A stretch of 64,000 bases of DNA from Daphnia pulex (taxonomy: Eukaryota; Arthropoda; Branchiopoda; Diplostraca; Daphniidae), in assembly GCF_021134715.1 (NCBI RefSeq), contig NC_060024.1, forward strand, positions 3,100,001-3,164,000, read 5' to 3'. Made by a program: the position numbers and the translations under genes. Shown one piece after another: positions 22,301-34,222 of this stretch. Numbering within the stretch: the stretch's first letter is position 1; each line of letters opens with the position of its first letter. The notes under the pieces were generated by a model. That model ran no database searches. It had not been told where the DNA came from and worked only from the letters and a program-made list of their open reading frames with translations.

Positions 22301-25300
22301 TCTTTCTTTTGGTTTGTGTCCGGTAAAAAAAAATTTTTCCCGTCTATCCCAAAAATTGATCCCAAGATTAAAATTTTGATTGAATTTTGACAAAATCTGG
22401 CCGCTCGGACGGCCTTCATTTTTTCAAGAGTAATAGAAAAGTTTGTAATGAACGACGATAAAAAAAAATCACGCTCAACCCGCTATCAGTTTAAAAGTTA
22501 GAATTTTTTGAAAACCGAATTTTTTTTGCGTGTTTTCACCGCGCGCGCGGAGTTGAAGGGGTGCGCGCGCCGCGCGCGGACCCCTTCAACCGGCGGAAAA
22601 GATGCAACCATGGGAGCTACTATGAGGAGAGCTACTGTTATTAAAAAACAAAACAAATATTATTCTAAATTTGCCAATTGGCAAGTATATTTGGCAGAAA
22701 TGCTGTCATGTTCACTTTTTGGAAGCTTGAAAATACGATTTCTTATTGTGGTGGGTTTCAGAGATTGGATTTTTATGATAACATGTGATAAGGGAATAAC
22801 TTTTTGATTATTGGTTGGTTTATATCCTCGAATAAAACCCAATTCTCCACCGGGGGACAAAACATTAACATTAAACTCTCTTTTTTCTTCATCGAGACTT
22901 ACAATCTGGGTAACATACCAATACTTATCATCTGGGTGAATACAGGCTATGTAATCATTAATATTGCATGAGAAAAAATCAAATACTTCATGGGGCTTTG
23001 GCAAAACGTTAAAGGTCGCAAAGTCTGCATCATCACCGGATAAAATTGATGCATTTACTTGAAAAGAATTAACGGGGACGTAGGAATGAAACTTTCTTGT
23101 GCCAGTAACCGCAATAGCATTTTGCATTCTTTCATTGATTACTGCCTCATTTGCTTTCACCTCTTCCGATGTGACGAAAAAACATTTAATTTCTAAATTT
23201 TCCTTCGCCCAGTTGAACAACTGCATCGGAGAGGTGATTTGGTTGTTTGTGCTCCTTTGAAGACTTGCGAGTCTCGCAAGTCGTTTCACTGTACCGCCGA
23301 TGCCGTCACACGCACTTTTCCCATGACAGGAAGCAAAAAAATGCCATTCAGCCTGAAGCTTGAAGTCTTCAAAGTGCGCACACAAATTTGCAAAATTCTT
23401 TTTGTTTTTGTATTGGGCACCGGACCCATCTGTAAAGTATTTGACACTTTTTAATGACGGATTTAAGGTCATCAGATGTTGAAGCACAGGTTTGAGATAA
23501 GCGTGCACAGATATGGTGTCGTGCGTTAGATGGTCACTGATTATCGCTATGCTCACGTTGAAGTTACTCCCGTCTGGTCGTTTCATATAAGCCATGAAGG
23601 GAAGAATTGTTGCTTGATCATTTGCCCAGTAATAACCTTGCACCGAATCTTGAATAATGAAGGAGTAATTTTCTGAAAAATCACTGACTAGAACACACGA
23701 TTCATGGTCAATTTTTTCCTTGCACTGAACGAAGAAAGCGCTTTGATTACGAGCGATGAAGTGATGCGTCGTCAGTTTTTTTATTGCTGAAACAAGACTT
23801 TCTATAAAATCGTCACTGGCTGCTACGATGGTTTCTAATTTGTTTCCATCAGTGTGGGTCCATTGCTTGTATGAAATGTTCTCATTTTCATCACAGATCA
23901 ATTCTTCCAAAAAAGATTCGAGCGCGTTCGATCCAGGGCAATTTGGGCAGCCACTCAACATACATGTCTTGTTGTAGACACTGCATACGACTTTATCCAT
24001 CAATAAGTGTCGTTCTTCACCAAGTCCGATTGATGATAGCATCAGTTTCACGTTCTGGTGGTACACACACACGCACACCGAATGTGTGCCGCTGGATCCG
24101 ACGGTGATGACGTGTTTTGGTCGAAGATCAGCAAATGCGGAAAATCCAACGGTTTTTATTCCGACGATGTCTTTAAATTTCTTCTTATATTCACCGTGAA
24201 GCTCATCAATGTTGAGTAGCAGCAAACGTTTTTGAATTTTAAGCCGTTTGCCGTCCGGTTGCTTCACGCTTTTTACACTCTTCATGCCAGGTAGTTGTCG
24301 GCTATATTCGTCAGATATATAGAAGTCGATGACGCGTTGTTTGTCGTCATCTGTCAACCGACGAGAAGAAATTTTAGCCTATGGTTTCGCTAAAATTCCA
24401 GATTTTTTTTTTCAACTCGAGTGCCTGAGCAGCAGAATATTCACTGACACCAAAATGTTCACTTATTTGTTTAAGCGTCCAACTAGCGGGAGCGAGTGTC
24501 AGGAGCGATAATTGCAAACTTCGATCCGCGGTCGACTTGATTTTTTCCTTGACAGCTTCCATTAGTTCGAGATAATCACTCGGCTTTAGTGAAGACGACG
24601 AATCATCCTGGCTTAAAATATTGCGTTTTAAGTTTTCAAGGACGGAGGCGCAAATTCTAGATCGTCTTTCTGAATTGCTTTTATTGAGATCAACTATAGG
24701 TGTGATAACTGTGGCACTAGAAAGAGCGTCAATCACTCGGCGGGGCGTTATGACCTTTTCGATAATGAACGGACTTGTAACACATTCATTTCTGTCATTT
24801 TCTTCATAAGTTTCGTGCCGCGGTGTTTTTGGCTCACTAGAAAGCACGTTAAGTTGTGTTGAGCACCGAGGGCAAAGGGTTTTGCCTGGAATCAACCTCA
24901 AATTATTGTCAAATGAATGCACTTTATCACTGAACGAAAGGCTGATTTTGTTAATGCCACGTACAACACGTTTATGCTTGTTGAACGGGTCACAGCAGTT
25001 TTTGGCGTAATGAAAGCGAGGCGTGTCATAATACTCGAAATAGATAGCATAATGGTGAGCGCAAATAGTTTTAACACCTTCACTATTAACTCTTAACTTG
25101 ATAACACGCTGATCGTCCGGTGGCAAATCAAGTAACACAATTAAATCCAAACTTTTAGTAAAATGTAGTTTAAAACAATCCGAATTAACTACCACGCCAA
25201 CACAACACTTATCAGTAGATATATCCATTTTTAAGAACACGAATTCGAAACTAAAAACCAAGAATAAGGAGAGCTGTGATCGACAACCGATTGCTTTGAC

Positions 25301-28300
25301 TGGCAAAAAGACACTGTCTTTCGAACTAAAAATAAAATTCTTTCTTCTGAAGAAAACACGGTAACCGTAAACAAGCATGTCTTTGAAATAAAACATCCTT
25401 GTTAACTCTGTTTCATCGGCCGACATAACAGCTCCCGTGGGGTTGCGCCTTTTCCGCCGGTTGAAGGGGTCCGCGCGCGGCGCGCGCACCCCTTCAACTC
25501 CGCGCGCGCGGTGAAAACACGCAAAAAAAATTCGGTTTTCAAAAAATTCTAACTTTTAAACTGATAGCGGGTTGAGCGTGATTTTTTTTTATCGTCGTTC
25601 ATTACAAACTTTTCTATTACTCTTGAAAAAATGAAGGCCGTCCGAGTTGCCAGATTTTGTCAAAATTCAATCAAAATTTTAATCTTGGGATCAATTTTTG
25701 GGATAGACGGGAAAAATTTTTTTTTACCGGACACAAACCAAAAGAAAGAGAAAAATTTTCTCTTTCTTTTCGCTATTTTTTCTTTTTTCTTAAAAAAAAT
25801 GAATAGGCCAAATGTTAAATAAATCGTAAAAACACGCATCTAAAAAATTAAAAAAGGGAAAATTTCGGGGATTTATTTCTCAGCTCCTGCTGACCGGAAA
25901 AATTTTTCCTTTGGCAAAAGTAATCTTAATAACAATAAGAACCCACAGTAAAAAAATGGTGCAAATCTATTTTTTTTTGCGACGGAAAAATTCGACTTGT
26001 CATGGAATGACCCACATCACATTTTCCAACTTGAAATATATTTTAGCATCTCCCTTTGCTTATAAATTTTACCAATTCTTAAAACGTCCATTGTTTCCTA
26101 TGTATCAAGCCCCATCTGTATCGATATAAAAGGCCTTAATACATAGGAAACAGGGAAAAAGCGAAGAAGTGGACAGAAAAGGGCGCGAAAAGCACATATA
26201 CGGCAATCGGCAACGCCGAATAAAATGCCTGAAAAATGTGTCGAAATAGGGGTATCACGAAAATCATGATATCTCGGACATCTCAAAGAATTATTAAAAA
26301 TTCTTTTGGATTCTGAAAGAGGGATGAAAGGGCTACATTTTGTATCAATTAGTTTTTTGTAGAAGCCGAATATACGGCTAAAAGCGATGTAATCGGAGGG
26401 GGAGACTTTGGGTTTTTGTGATATTTCACGATTTTCAATCCCGATTATCTCGGGAACGAAACAAGAAAAAACTCCGGACTTTATTCCGTTGGAATCGCCT
26501 TGTGATTCTGAGCAGAATAGATCTAGTCCGGATTTTTAGAGTCCTTTTCCGGATTACAATCCGAAAACGAACTCCGTAAAAAGGGGGTTTTTCGGTGCGG
26601 TTGAGAGGGAGATTAAGTTATGGGCAACTTATTTTCTATTCATTTCATTGAGCGTTATATGCGAAGATACTGAATTTTCAACACAATTAAACGAATTCAT
26701 AATGAAATTTTGACTGTTAACTAAATTTTTTTGAGGGGGGGGGGTTGGCACTATAGTGTAAGCTGATTGATAACTCAGCTAGTTTCAAGAAAACCCCGAA
26801 ATTCCGTAGTAGAAATCCCCAAAAATAAGGAGTTAAGGCTGGAACAATTACTCTTAAAAATTGATACTAAAATTTAAAAGTTGCCAAATATCAAAATATT
26901 CGGAATACCCCTCTCCCCAAAGGTTAAACAGCTTCTAATAAATTTCCAGCTTGCGACGCGATCAAGCAAGCACCCAACAAATGTTACCATTCAGTTGAGT
27001 TTCTCTACATATAACGTATTAGTAGGGGAGAGTGGGGCGACTGGCTTTCCTTTTTTCTTTTACCTCTCATTCTCTTATTTCTTAACGCATCAACTTCCGC
27101 AAACTCTTATAAAAAAGAAAATAATTCAACTTATTACTGGTATTTTTTTTTTCAAACTGATCAATTTATTTCTAGGTTAGGTATTTTACGATTTTAAAAC
27201 AAAATAATTTATGGCAACTCACCCCATAACAGTGGTCAGTTGCTCATACCAGAGGGGTTTTTTGGCCCCTGTATTTCTTACGGAAAAAAACCGTTTACTG
27301 ACAATTGAAACTAAAATAGAAAAAATACCTAATAAAGCAATTCCCCCAACAATATTTCTATAACAAAAGGTTAAATAAGTATTGTATTGATTTAAAACAG
27401 GAAAAAGTCAAAAATAAACATTTTTACTGCTGCAATATGCAACTTTATGTACGCCAAATAACGAGCTGTGAGGCAACTGATTCGCCCCAAACAAAGGGAT
27501 CTTAGTTTATCATTAAATTTCTCTTAATCAAACTCTTATAAATATATAACAGACTAAACAAGTTTCAAGAGGAGATAACTTAGAATATCTTCCATATTTT
27601 TTTATAATTTTAAAGTAATCGGGAAATCCAGTAATTGATTCGAAAATGTTAGGTAGGGCAACTCCATTTGTACTCTCTTCACTGCAATGATACAGAGCTA
27701 TTTCTTCGGTGGTTTAAGTACTTCGAAGATTATTTGTTAACAACAGATTTTTACACTTGTATTTTATCATTCTGTGACGGGTGGGATCGAGGGTTGGTGA
27801 ATTTCATGTAAAGCCTAGGCTATACTAGAGCGTTTTCTAAGGCTTACTTTATGCAGCCTTTTCTATGCAAATATCTCTTCAATATTTCGCAAATATTTGA
27901 TAGAATTTTTTATCTATTGTCTTTTTAAGAACCACGTCACCTCAGATCTGGGAACCCGTTAGAAACTTTTTTGTTCGCTAAAACTTTGTTAACAATTACT
28001 TTGTTCATGCCATCCCTTAATGGCGATCCTTATTTCTTTAGGCTATCAACTAAAATGGTTTATTATTTAAGCTTAAAAAACTGAAATTCAAAAGGTTTTG
28101 AATTTTGTAAAGCTTTTTGAAGTTCTTACCTAAATATTTCTTAAAAATATGCGTTACGTAAAAATGTATGGGATTGTGAACGCGAAGTCAGACGAATTAT
28201 TAAGAACTTTTTAAACTTTTTAAAATAAATATTTACGTAATCCTTAAAATTGCCCCGTGTAGCCTAGGCTTGAAACGATTAAGTGGGTTGGATTTGGATT

Positions 28301-30941
28301 GAATTCTCTTGAAAAGGCTCAACTACCCAAAAATAATCCTTCTTTATCTATAAACATGCTTCAAGTTACACACATTTTAGTTGTTCAATCAACACCCATG
28401 CAAACACAATCAATATTCTCTATCCCACTGTGCTGTCAATGCTTTCTTATCCCCAAACATAGTATGTCTGGAAATACTATGCTACAAAAACGCATTGGTT
28501 GTCTCGACTGAATCTCGAATTCTAGATTTGGTGGACCCCATGAAGAAACATCTTCAAATTATTGGTGATATAGATGAAATCACAAGATGAATATGTTCAG
28601 AAGTCGGGTCTTTGATGTAGTACTTGATTTTGAATCAATCACTAAAACCCACAGTTCAAAAACTTTACTTGTAAGAGTTGTTAGTAAGAAAACCACCGTC
28701 TAAGATCATTTTGAGCTTTTACAACAAATTGATAGGAACAATAATTTTTTGTGTGTTAAACGATTTTTGCAGTAGTGGAAATAGAAAGCGCGAAAGTTTT
28801 CTTTGCGTTTTCTCCCCTTAGGCTATAATTACATGATGGGACAACGAAGATTGCAGGCCCTTTCATCTGATTTATTAATTAATGTCCATCAACGGTTTAC
28901 AGATGATTTTTGTTTGGTTTTCTAAACACTCTCTAGAAGAATGTTAATTTTTTTGAGACTTTGTCTCTTCAATAATATTTCAAAATAGTGAAACAAATTT
29001 TTTACTTATTACGCGTTTTTTTATTCTATTGATTAACTTACGACCAAACCTCCTTTCAAGGCCAAAGAAACGAGTTTGTTGATGTTTCCATGTTACACTG
29101 ATTTCAAACTTCTAAGCACATCATAGATAGGTGCATTGCACACTTGTGTTTATAGCTTATACCTTTGTATAAATTCCCACGCTAGTCGGCATTCAGGTTA
29201 TTTTTTATCAATTGGAATATTAGACGGCTTTTGAATGTTTAGTCCATTTTAATAAATGAGCAACAATCTCGACTACCAAAGCAGTCAAGTTCAGAAAAAA
29301 ACAGTCAAAAATTGGGAAAATGGATTAAACGCATGGGGACAGAATTTACGAAATCATTAGAGATTTTTATGAAATGACAGCGTTAAAAAAACAGAAAAGT
29401 TATAATGGTATTATGAGAGTGGGAACAAATGCATTGAAGATCGTTTTCATTAAAAAATTATTTTCAAGCCCAGAAAGCACTATAACCAAAAGCATCGAAA
29501 TTCTGACATATATCGCTTCAAATATGCATTCACAAAAGGTTCGTGACTAGTGATTTCCGTTTTCTTTTTAGACCAATTTTAAGTGAACGCAAATATACCA
29601 ATAAATGTAAAAATTATCCCTGAGGGTTTATATATATATAATGTGTTATATATATACGAAGGTCCTTAACAATATTAGGGTGTGGGGTATAGGGGGTAGG
29701 GTAGTAGTAGTAGAATTCAGAGGATTTAATGTCCATATGTTTTTCCATATACCGTTTTTCCTTGCATGAGCAATCGTCCCCAAATTTTGTAAAAAAATTA
29801 TGAAAATTCAATGCACGACGCTGTCGTATTTTAATTTTTTTTTTTTCAGTTATTTGATTTTATTTGCGCATTCGTTACCTAGCTGGTTGCCAAATCCTAT
29901 GCAGTGAATACCCTTTTGTTTGCGTAACCATACAACTGTCAGTGGAGTAATTGCTCAGTGGTGCACTGTTGCATGAAGTATTTACTAGCACCTTAATGCT
30001 AATTGATTGAAATAGTTTCTATCATATTATTAAAGAAAAAACTTTGTTAGAAAAGTTAAGGTAGGCTGTTTTTTACTGCTGACATAATACTTATATTTCT
30101 GTTGTTAAAGGGATATATCTTTAGCTAAAATAATCTTAATGATAAAGTTTGTAATTGTCATTAGTTTTTCAATGATTGTCAGGGATGTTTATACCGATAA
30201 TGGAATCGATTCCGATAGTATCGCTGCTAGCCATGCATAGGTCCGTGTACACCCACTGTAACGACAGACGAAGTAAAGCTATGGTAATATTGCTAGCGAC
30301 GCTACTATTGGTATCGATTTCGGAACCGGTCGTCAAATTCTTAGGTTATATACCGTACTAAAGATTTTTTTCGACGGTGGTCTGATCTAACTGGTATAAG
30401 AGAACATCCATTTCTTTATAGTTTATATGAAATTAATTTTTCTAATTCCATGTATATAGTAATAAATGTTTCTATAACTTAATCAAAACATGAATTGTGA
30501 CGTGGGGTGGTGGGGCGAAGTCTCCGCCACACCTAATACTCACCACTCATAATATTGACAGATTATTAGTCAATTAGTTTTAAAGAATCAATTAATTCAA
30601 GAAGAAAAAACGGAAACAGAATTTCCAAATGTCATGTATTAATCTACTATTGAAAATTGATTTCCTGTTAACGTAACAAAAAATGCCCGAAGGACATTAT
30701 TGAAGGAATCTTGTTGACAGTAGAGCCAATAGTATATTATTTTTTTATTGGTTAGATGGTCCACGATTCTTATCATTGCCAGAACAAGAATATTACACAA
30801 GTTTCTCCGTTGAAAGTTTTCCCATTTCCCACCCAACGCAATGGAAGTTATTACGTTGGGGGGCTTGGTGGGGAACTGTATCCATGGGATTGTCCTGAGG
30901 CATGCCGCCCTCTACAACACAAAGATTGGCAATATTGTTGA
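16314..30941 (+). CDS. Type II membrane glycosyltransferase-like protein, four exons
   Basis: Exons are 16314-16665, 19343-19747, 20695-20840 and 30756-30941 (1089 nt, 362 aa plus stop). Phases fit at every join (1, 1, 0), with donors GTAAGT, GTAAAC and GTATGT. Residues 9-25 form one hydrophobic segment after a short basic tail, as in Golgi type II enzymes. The C-terminal domain has an Asp-x-Asp motif (SRDIDS, DID 214-216), the usual metal/nucleotide-sugar site of GT-A folds, then a FHAMRDHDFH segment, HDSYHCQ and a Cys-rich end (CPEACRPLQHKDWQYC). Donor and acceptor sugars cannot be told; it resembles an invertebrate-expanded family of uncharacterised GT-like proteins. Intron 3 is 9.9 kb and contains the 4-kb transposon on the opposite strand. 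Confidence 0.85.
16814..17290 (-). mobile_element. MITE family C, truncated inverted copy
   Basis: Begins GGGAGAGTTGTACTAGTTGG, the inverted right end of family C, and keeps AACACCTGGCGA, but stops before the other terminus. It lies in intron 1 of the glycosyltransferase-like gene. Confidence 0.65.
17451..18800 (+). repeat. Diverged duplicate of the flanks of the 22-kb transposon
   Basis: 17461-17556 resembles 21891-21990 (GTACCACTT, AAAAATAGGT, AATGTACGAAAT). 18475-18500 resembles 22000-22020 (TTTAGTGCAAATATTT). 18690-18790 resembles 26018-26085 (ATCACATTT, CCAACTTGAAA). It is a second copy of the repeat that received the 4-kb transposon, here carrying a different insertion (17557-18461). 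Confidence 0.6.
17557..18461 (-). mobile_element. Tc1/mariner-type MITE, family A copy 2
   Basis: Inverted ends CACAGTAAAAAAATTTACCC and (reversed) CACAGTAAAAAATCGCACCC; CA stands on both sides. It is the same family as 8296-8868 in reverse orientation, with extra internal sequence. It lies in intron 1. Confidence 0.65.
20108..20166 (-). repeat. Half copy of the 204-bp MITE
   Basis: TTCTCTCGTGCGTTCCC and TTTAGGTAGGTACTG followed by TA match one arm of 20371-20574. Confidence 0.55.
20371..20574. mobile_element. 204-bp MITE, TA-flanked
   Basis: The left end CAATACCTACCTAAAGTTTG mirrors the right end CAAACTTTAGGTAGGTACTG, with TA on both sides (20369-20370, 20575-20576). Just inside are GCGCGTGCGCACGCG-type palindromes, so the whole unit can fold. 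It lies in intron 2 of the glycosyltransferase-like gene. Confidence 0.75.
21151..21203 (+). mobile_element. 53-bp TA-flanked mini-element, copy 3
   Basis: Starts CAGTAATTTAAGTTTC and ends CCTTTTTACTGCG, with TA on each side. A weaker relative ends at about 21692. Confidence 0.5.
22552..22590. repeat. GC-rich palindrome in left inverted repeat
   Basis: GTTGAAGGGGT pairs with ACCCCTTCAAC across a core of alternating CG. An identical structure lies at 25460-25498. It could be a transposase-binding or cruciform site. Confidence 0.8.
22660..25489 (-). pseudogene. Transposase of unnamed DDE-type family, broken in the middle
   Basis: The N-terminal frame is 25489-24374 (likely true start MDISTDKCC near 25228) and the C-terminal frame is 24357-22660, 565 aa. 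The N part has paired Cys/His (ICAHH, NCCDPF, LCPRC), a probable zinc finger, then a helix-turn-helix-like ISEHFGVSEYSAAQAL. The C part has RVIDFYISDEYSRQLPGMKS, LRPKHVITVGSSGTHSVCVC, VLVSDFSENYSF, YFTDGSGAQYKN and HGKSACDGIGG, whose spaced acidic residues look like an RNase H-fold catalytic set. The halves are split by a slip in a run of ten T (24403-24412) and an in-frame TAG (24381-24379). I know this protein type from many invertebrate genomes but cannot assign a superfamily name. Confidence 0.75.
26015..27022. other. Intronic stretch with a small foldback
   Basis: GTTTCCTATGTAT (26092-26104) faces ATACATAGGAAAC (26141-26153), a 13-bp inverted pair with a 36-bp loop. The rest (26160-26700) is repeat-like but unmatched here. 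Confidence 0.4.
27023..27490 (-). mobile_element. MITE family B, degenerate inverted copy
   Basis: Starts TAGGGGAGAGTGGGGCGACT. The interior GGGGTTTTTTGGCCCCTGTA and TTTCTTAC match 7750-7800 reversed. The far end (about 27490, TTCGCCCC) is worn. It lies in intron 3. Confidence 0.55.
27491..30254. other. Intron 3 remainder
   Basis: No supported feature apart from a possible coding remnant at about 28410-28590 (plus strand, ALVVSTESRILDLVDPMKKH) that has stops upstream and that I cannot identify, and AT repeats near 29630-29660. Confidence 0.4.
30255..30720 (+). repeat. Dispersed repeat, inverted partner of 440-905
   Basis: GCGACGCTACTATTGGTATC and CGGAACCGGTCG are the complements of the 830-870 sequence. 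Just upstream (30195-30235) a second, inverted version of the GATTCCGATAGTATCGCTGC motif suggests palindromic organisation. Confidence 0.7.
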
Positions 30942-31039
30942 TTTGAATGAATTTACTTATTCGGAAAAATTTAGGGGGAATTTTTCTAACTTTCTGCATA
31001 ACCTCGAAGTGACAACTACTTTGGAAAATTTGCCCTAAT

Positions 31040-31680
31040 AAAATTTTGCTATAACATATATACGATTGGAACGCAAATTAATAAGAAATTATTTTGAAAG
31101 ACAAAAATTTGTCATAGAATAAATTTTCTGGTGCAAATAAACACTTACATGTTTTTGTATATAAACTAAAAATTGATTGAATAAATTGAAATATCAATGA
31201 AAATGCAAGGAACATTAAACGAATTAAAAAAACTGTTGTTATGATATTTGTATACAACATCACTTTTGAAACATAGAAAAACAAAATTTTTTCCATGCCA
31301 AAAAAATTGGGCAAAAATTGCTCTTTTAAACAATAACTTGGACTTATAAAGTGCGATCCTTTTGAGATGCGCATTCAAGGCTTCGTCGCGTCAGAATTGA
31401 CCAGTGTACAGGACATGAACATGCGAGCTTTCAGAATGCGAGGAACACGATACCTCTAAGTCACACTAGCGAGTCAGGATTTAAAGTTTCAGATTAAGAC
31501 CACACCTTGGCAGTGGAGCGGGTCTGTCTTCTGTTCTGAGGAGCCACTTAGCAGGTTAACCTATCATCTTGCTTCCTTCGTCGGCCAATGTAGATTAGTC
31601 TAAGTCTTGCGTGTTTTGTGAAAAGTTATATTTTTTTCCACACCGGAACATCCTCGTTGGTCACATCACATTCTTAATCT
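31040..31680. other. Stretch downstream of the glycosyltransferase-like gene
   Basis: No gene seen. AATAAA at about 31130 is a possible polyadenylation signal, though it is 190 bases past the stop. Confidence 0.3.
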
Positions 31681-31685
31681 TCTTC

Positions 31686-31940
31686 GGATATTAGAACTTC
31701 CTCTGCAGCTAACTTTTGAACATAAATCAGCTCCCCTCTAGCAACCGGTTCCAGACCAGTCTCCTTAACCGGCTCCTTTGTGGAAACCGTTTCCTCAGCG
31801 GCATCCATCTCCGCTTAATCATCTTGAGCATAAGGTCCAGTATCAATATCGATAAATGGCTCTTCATTTCCAGCTTCTTGTTTATTTTTTATTTGAATTG
31901 CAACCTCTTCAAATGAGTTGCTTCAACGGCTTTCTGGGCC
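31686..31940 (-). pseudogene. Acidic coding remnant, unidentified
   Basis: One minus-strand frame reads EEPFIDIDTGPYAQDD, a stop, then AEMDAAEETVSTKEPVKETG through QKLAAEEVLISEED and a stop. It is Glu/Asp-rich with protein-like composition. The single TAA near 31820 and lost frame upstream suggest a pseudogene or a misplaced C-terminal exon. I do not recognise it. Confidence 0.35.
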
Positions 31941-31949
31941 AAAAAATTG

Positions 31950-34220
31950 CAGCCTTGGACATATATTGTATATTGTATATGTTGTATATTTTGAGTCTCT
32001 TCATACTATTGTTTCTTGCCATTTTAAACAATTTGAAAATACAGAATTGATAAAAGGCTCTAAAATAGTCTTTTATCTATTGCAAAAAATTCAATTTTCC
32101 TTACAATATGACGGTCTGTATTGTTTTTGAGAAAAATAATAAACAAGAACGTGTGGCTAGTGTTTGTTGAAAAGAAATTATTGTATTCATACTTAAACTC
32201 TCAATACTATTAAAAATAACGCTCGTACTGAAAGATGCGTCTCTCCCGTGCGAAATCTCACCCAGTCTCTTTTTCTTTCCAGCTTCATCTTTTTCCCCAG
32301 TGTGGTCGTGAGTGAAAGCTCGAGACGGGTTGACATTTAAGTAAATAATACAACAGTAGTCCTTCAGAAATATATTCATCTTCAAGATAAAAAGATATTT
32401 TTTGCCGCTGTTAATTACTATGCTTTCATGCCTGTCCAATGCCGAATGAGACGTTTCTCATGTCCTATTTATTTTATTGTGTCAATTATGTTGATCACAG
32501 TAAGGCCCTTATTTCTTAAGTTTAGCTTACCTGAATTTGGCGTGGCCAACTTCAATCCAATCCTTCTCAAAACAGAAAACTCCATGGTCTTCTTTGAACA
32601 AATTCTTGATGGTCAATAAAAGGTTTCAACTCTAACTTTTCTCTCGTTCCCTTTTTCTCCATATTACCAAGCCAATGGAAAAAGAACCAATTAATCGCAA
32701 CATTCATCAAACTGAAAGAGATTCGTTGATAGTTGTTCCTTGACTCCCATTGGCTGTAGTGGGGGCCTTTATCTGACCACGGACATGATGGACGTCTCAG
32801 ATTTTATTGGCCTGATTCTAATCTGGCAAGTCTCGCGGGACTTCGACCATCCAATGGGTAAAACCTTGTCAAATTTTCCAAATAGTTTTATATATTCTCG
32901 TATATCGTCACATCTCTTGGCTTCTGTAATTTTTCAAAATTTCACCTATAGAGAAGTTTGGTTCACTTTCAATGATCAGGGGTACTATGGTGGTGTTCAT
33001 TTGTTGGCAATACCATCTCATCCAAAACAAGTAATTTCCTTCCTAATTCAAGGTCTCACTCATTTCTCGACAAAGTTACCATTCTAACTCACGTTTTACC
33101 TTATTTCTGTGATGACTTGCGATATTGTAACAATGTATTGCCCGTCGCCGTCGGCCACTTGGCAGCCTCCAGTCTCCCCTCTAGATTACCCTTTGTCTGA
33201 TCAACACACAGTAAATACACGATTGAGGCTCAGTTCACACCCGTTACTTAGGCCCCTCCATACTTGACAAATCTCTAAAAACATTCAGTTCAATCATTCA
33301 TCGACGTCTTGCTTACTCGGCTGATTAACGACATTATAATTTCTCGTTTTTGATCAAATTATCCGCTTTTTGTTCTAAATTTGCATTGTTGTACTTTATT
33401 TGTTTATTTTTATTTGTATATTTGATTTTCCATATGTTTTACCACTTGTTCAAATTTTTGTCCCGACAGACGGCTCTCGCCTCTTGACTCTCATTCAGCT
33501 GGCAGAATGAAGGGCACCCCGCCTGTTCGGTTTCACAGCTAGTAAATTTAACCCTACACATTAATAATTATCATTACCTGATTAAGAGTGAATCTCCCAG
33601 AATATATAAAGATGACACAATTTAAGGAAGCCGATTTACTGTTTTATTCTTGTCTCTCGTGATTTAACAATCAGCACAAGCCCTCACACGTTTTTACTAC
33701 CGTCCCCTTCATCTGCTCCGTTCTCCTGGTAACCAGCGTTGCCTCCTCGTTCTTACGGATCTTTTTGATTCGTAACACCGCCTGAGGTTGAGGTCTTTCG
33801 TCTTTCTGACGTTCGACCGGATGGCTTTCCAGTCGACGGCTCTGTGATGACTATCGATATTTAGCCAATCCCAATAGATCATATTACATACTATTAAATA
33901 AAAGCGTCCCGTAACGCTAACAGTCAGTATCATTCAATCTCAGTCTGACATCTTCCTCCCAGTCTCTCCGTAGTTGTATAACCCTTACCCGTTACTAGTT
34001 ACAATACATTTTTATTCATTTAAACGACGTCTACAGTCCACATTCAATCGAGCTGTATGGCGCCATCACTTGCTTCTTATGAAAAGGAATAGGATCTTCA
34101 ATTAGAAATGTCGGTCAGATCCTTAGTCAGTAACCATTCCGGCAAATGCCCGCGCTTTTGAATAAAAGTGCACAGGACATACGAACAAATCATTTATTCT
34201 TGGAATTCATTATATTCATC
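31950..34220. other. No assignable gene
   Basis: Several frames of 60-115 codons occur (for example 32740-33087 plus, 33709-33933 minus) without recognisable motifs or splice support. Confidence 0.35.
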
Positions 34221-34222
34221 AA

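Larger units (their letters stand above)
22035..26014 (-). mobile_element. 4-kb DNA transposon with ~580-bp inverted repeats
   Basis: 22035-22617 and 25425-26014 are near-identical in reverse complement, starting TGGGTCATTCCATGACAAGT. Between them are two long minus-strand frames. The only direct flanking match is CA (22033-22034, 26015-26016). Each inverted repeat holds a GC-rich palindrome (22552-22590, 25460-25498), sharply unlike the A+T-rich setting. It sits in intron 3 of the glycosyltransferase-like gene, antisense to it. The near identity of the two arms suggests a recent insertion or arm homogenisation. Confidence 0.9.

Noticed and set aside
28381..28590. Frame with ALVVSTESRILDLVDPMKKH as a possible host exon
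   Set aside because: Stops upstream, no clear acceptor in frame, family not recognised; kept only as a note in the intron entry.
32740..33087. 115-codon open frame on the plus strand
   Set aside because: No domain, no splice partners, biased composition, and neighbouring frames of similar length; probably chance.
33709..33933. Frame with WDWLNIDSHHRAVDWKAI, considered as part of a retroelement or LTR
   Set aside because: No repeat partner, no primer-binding site I could defend and no second LTR in the window.
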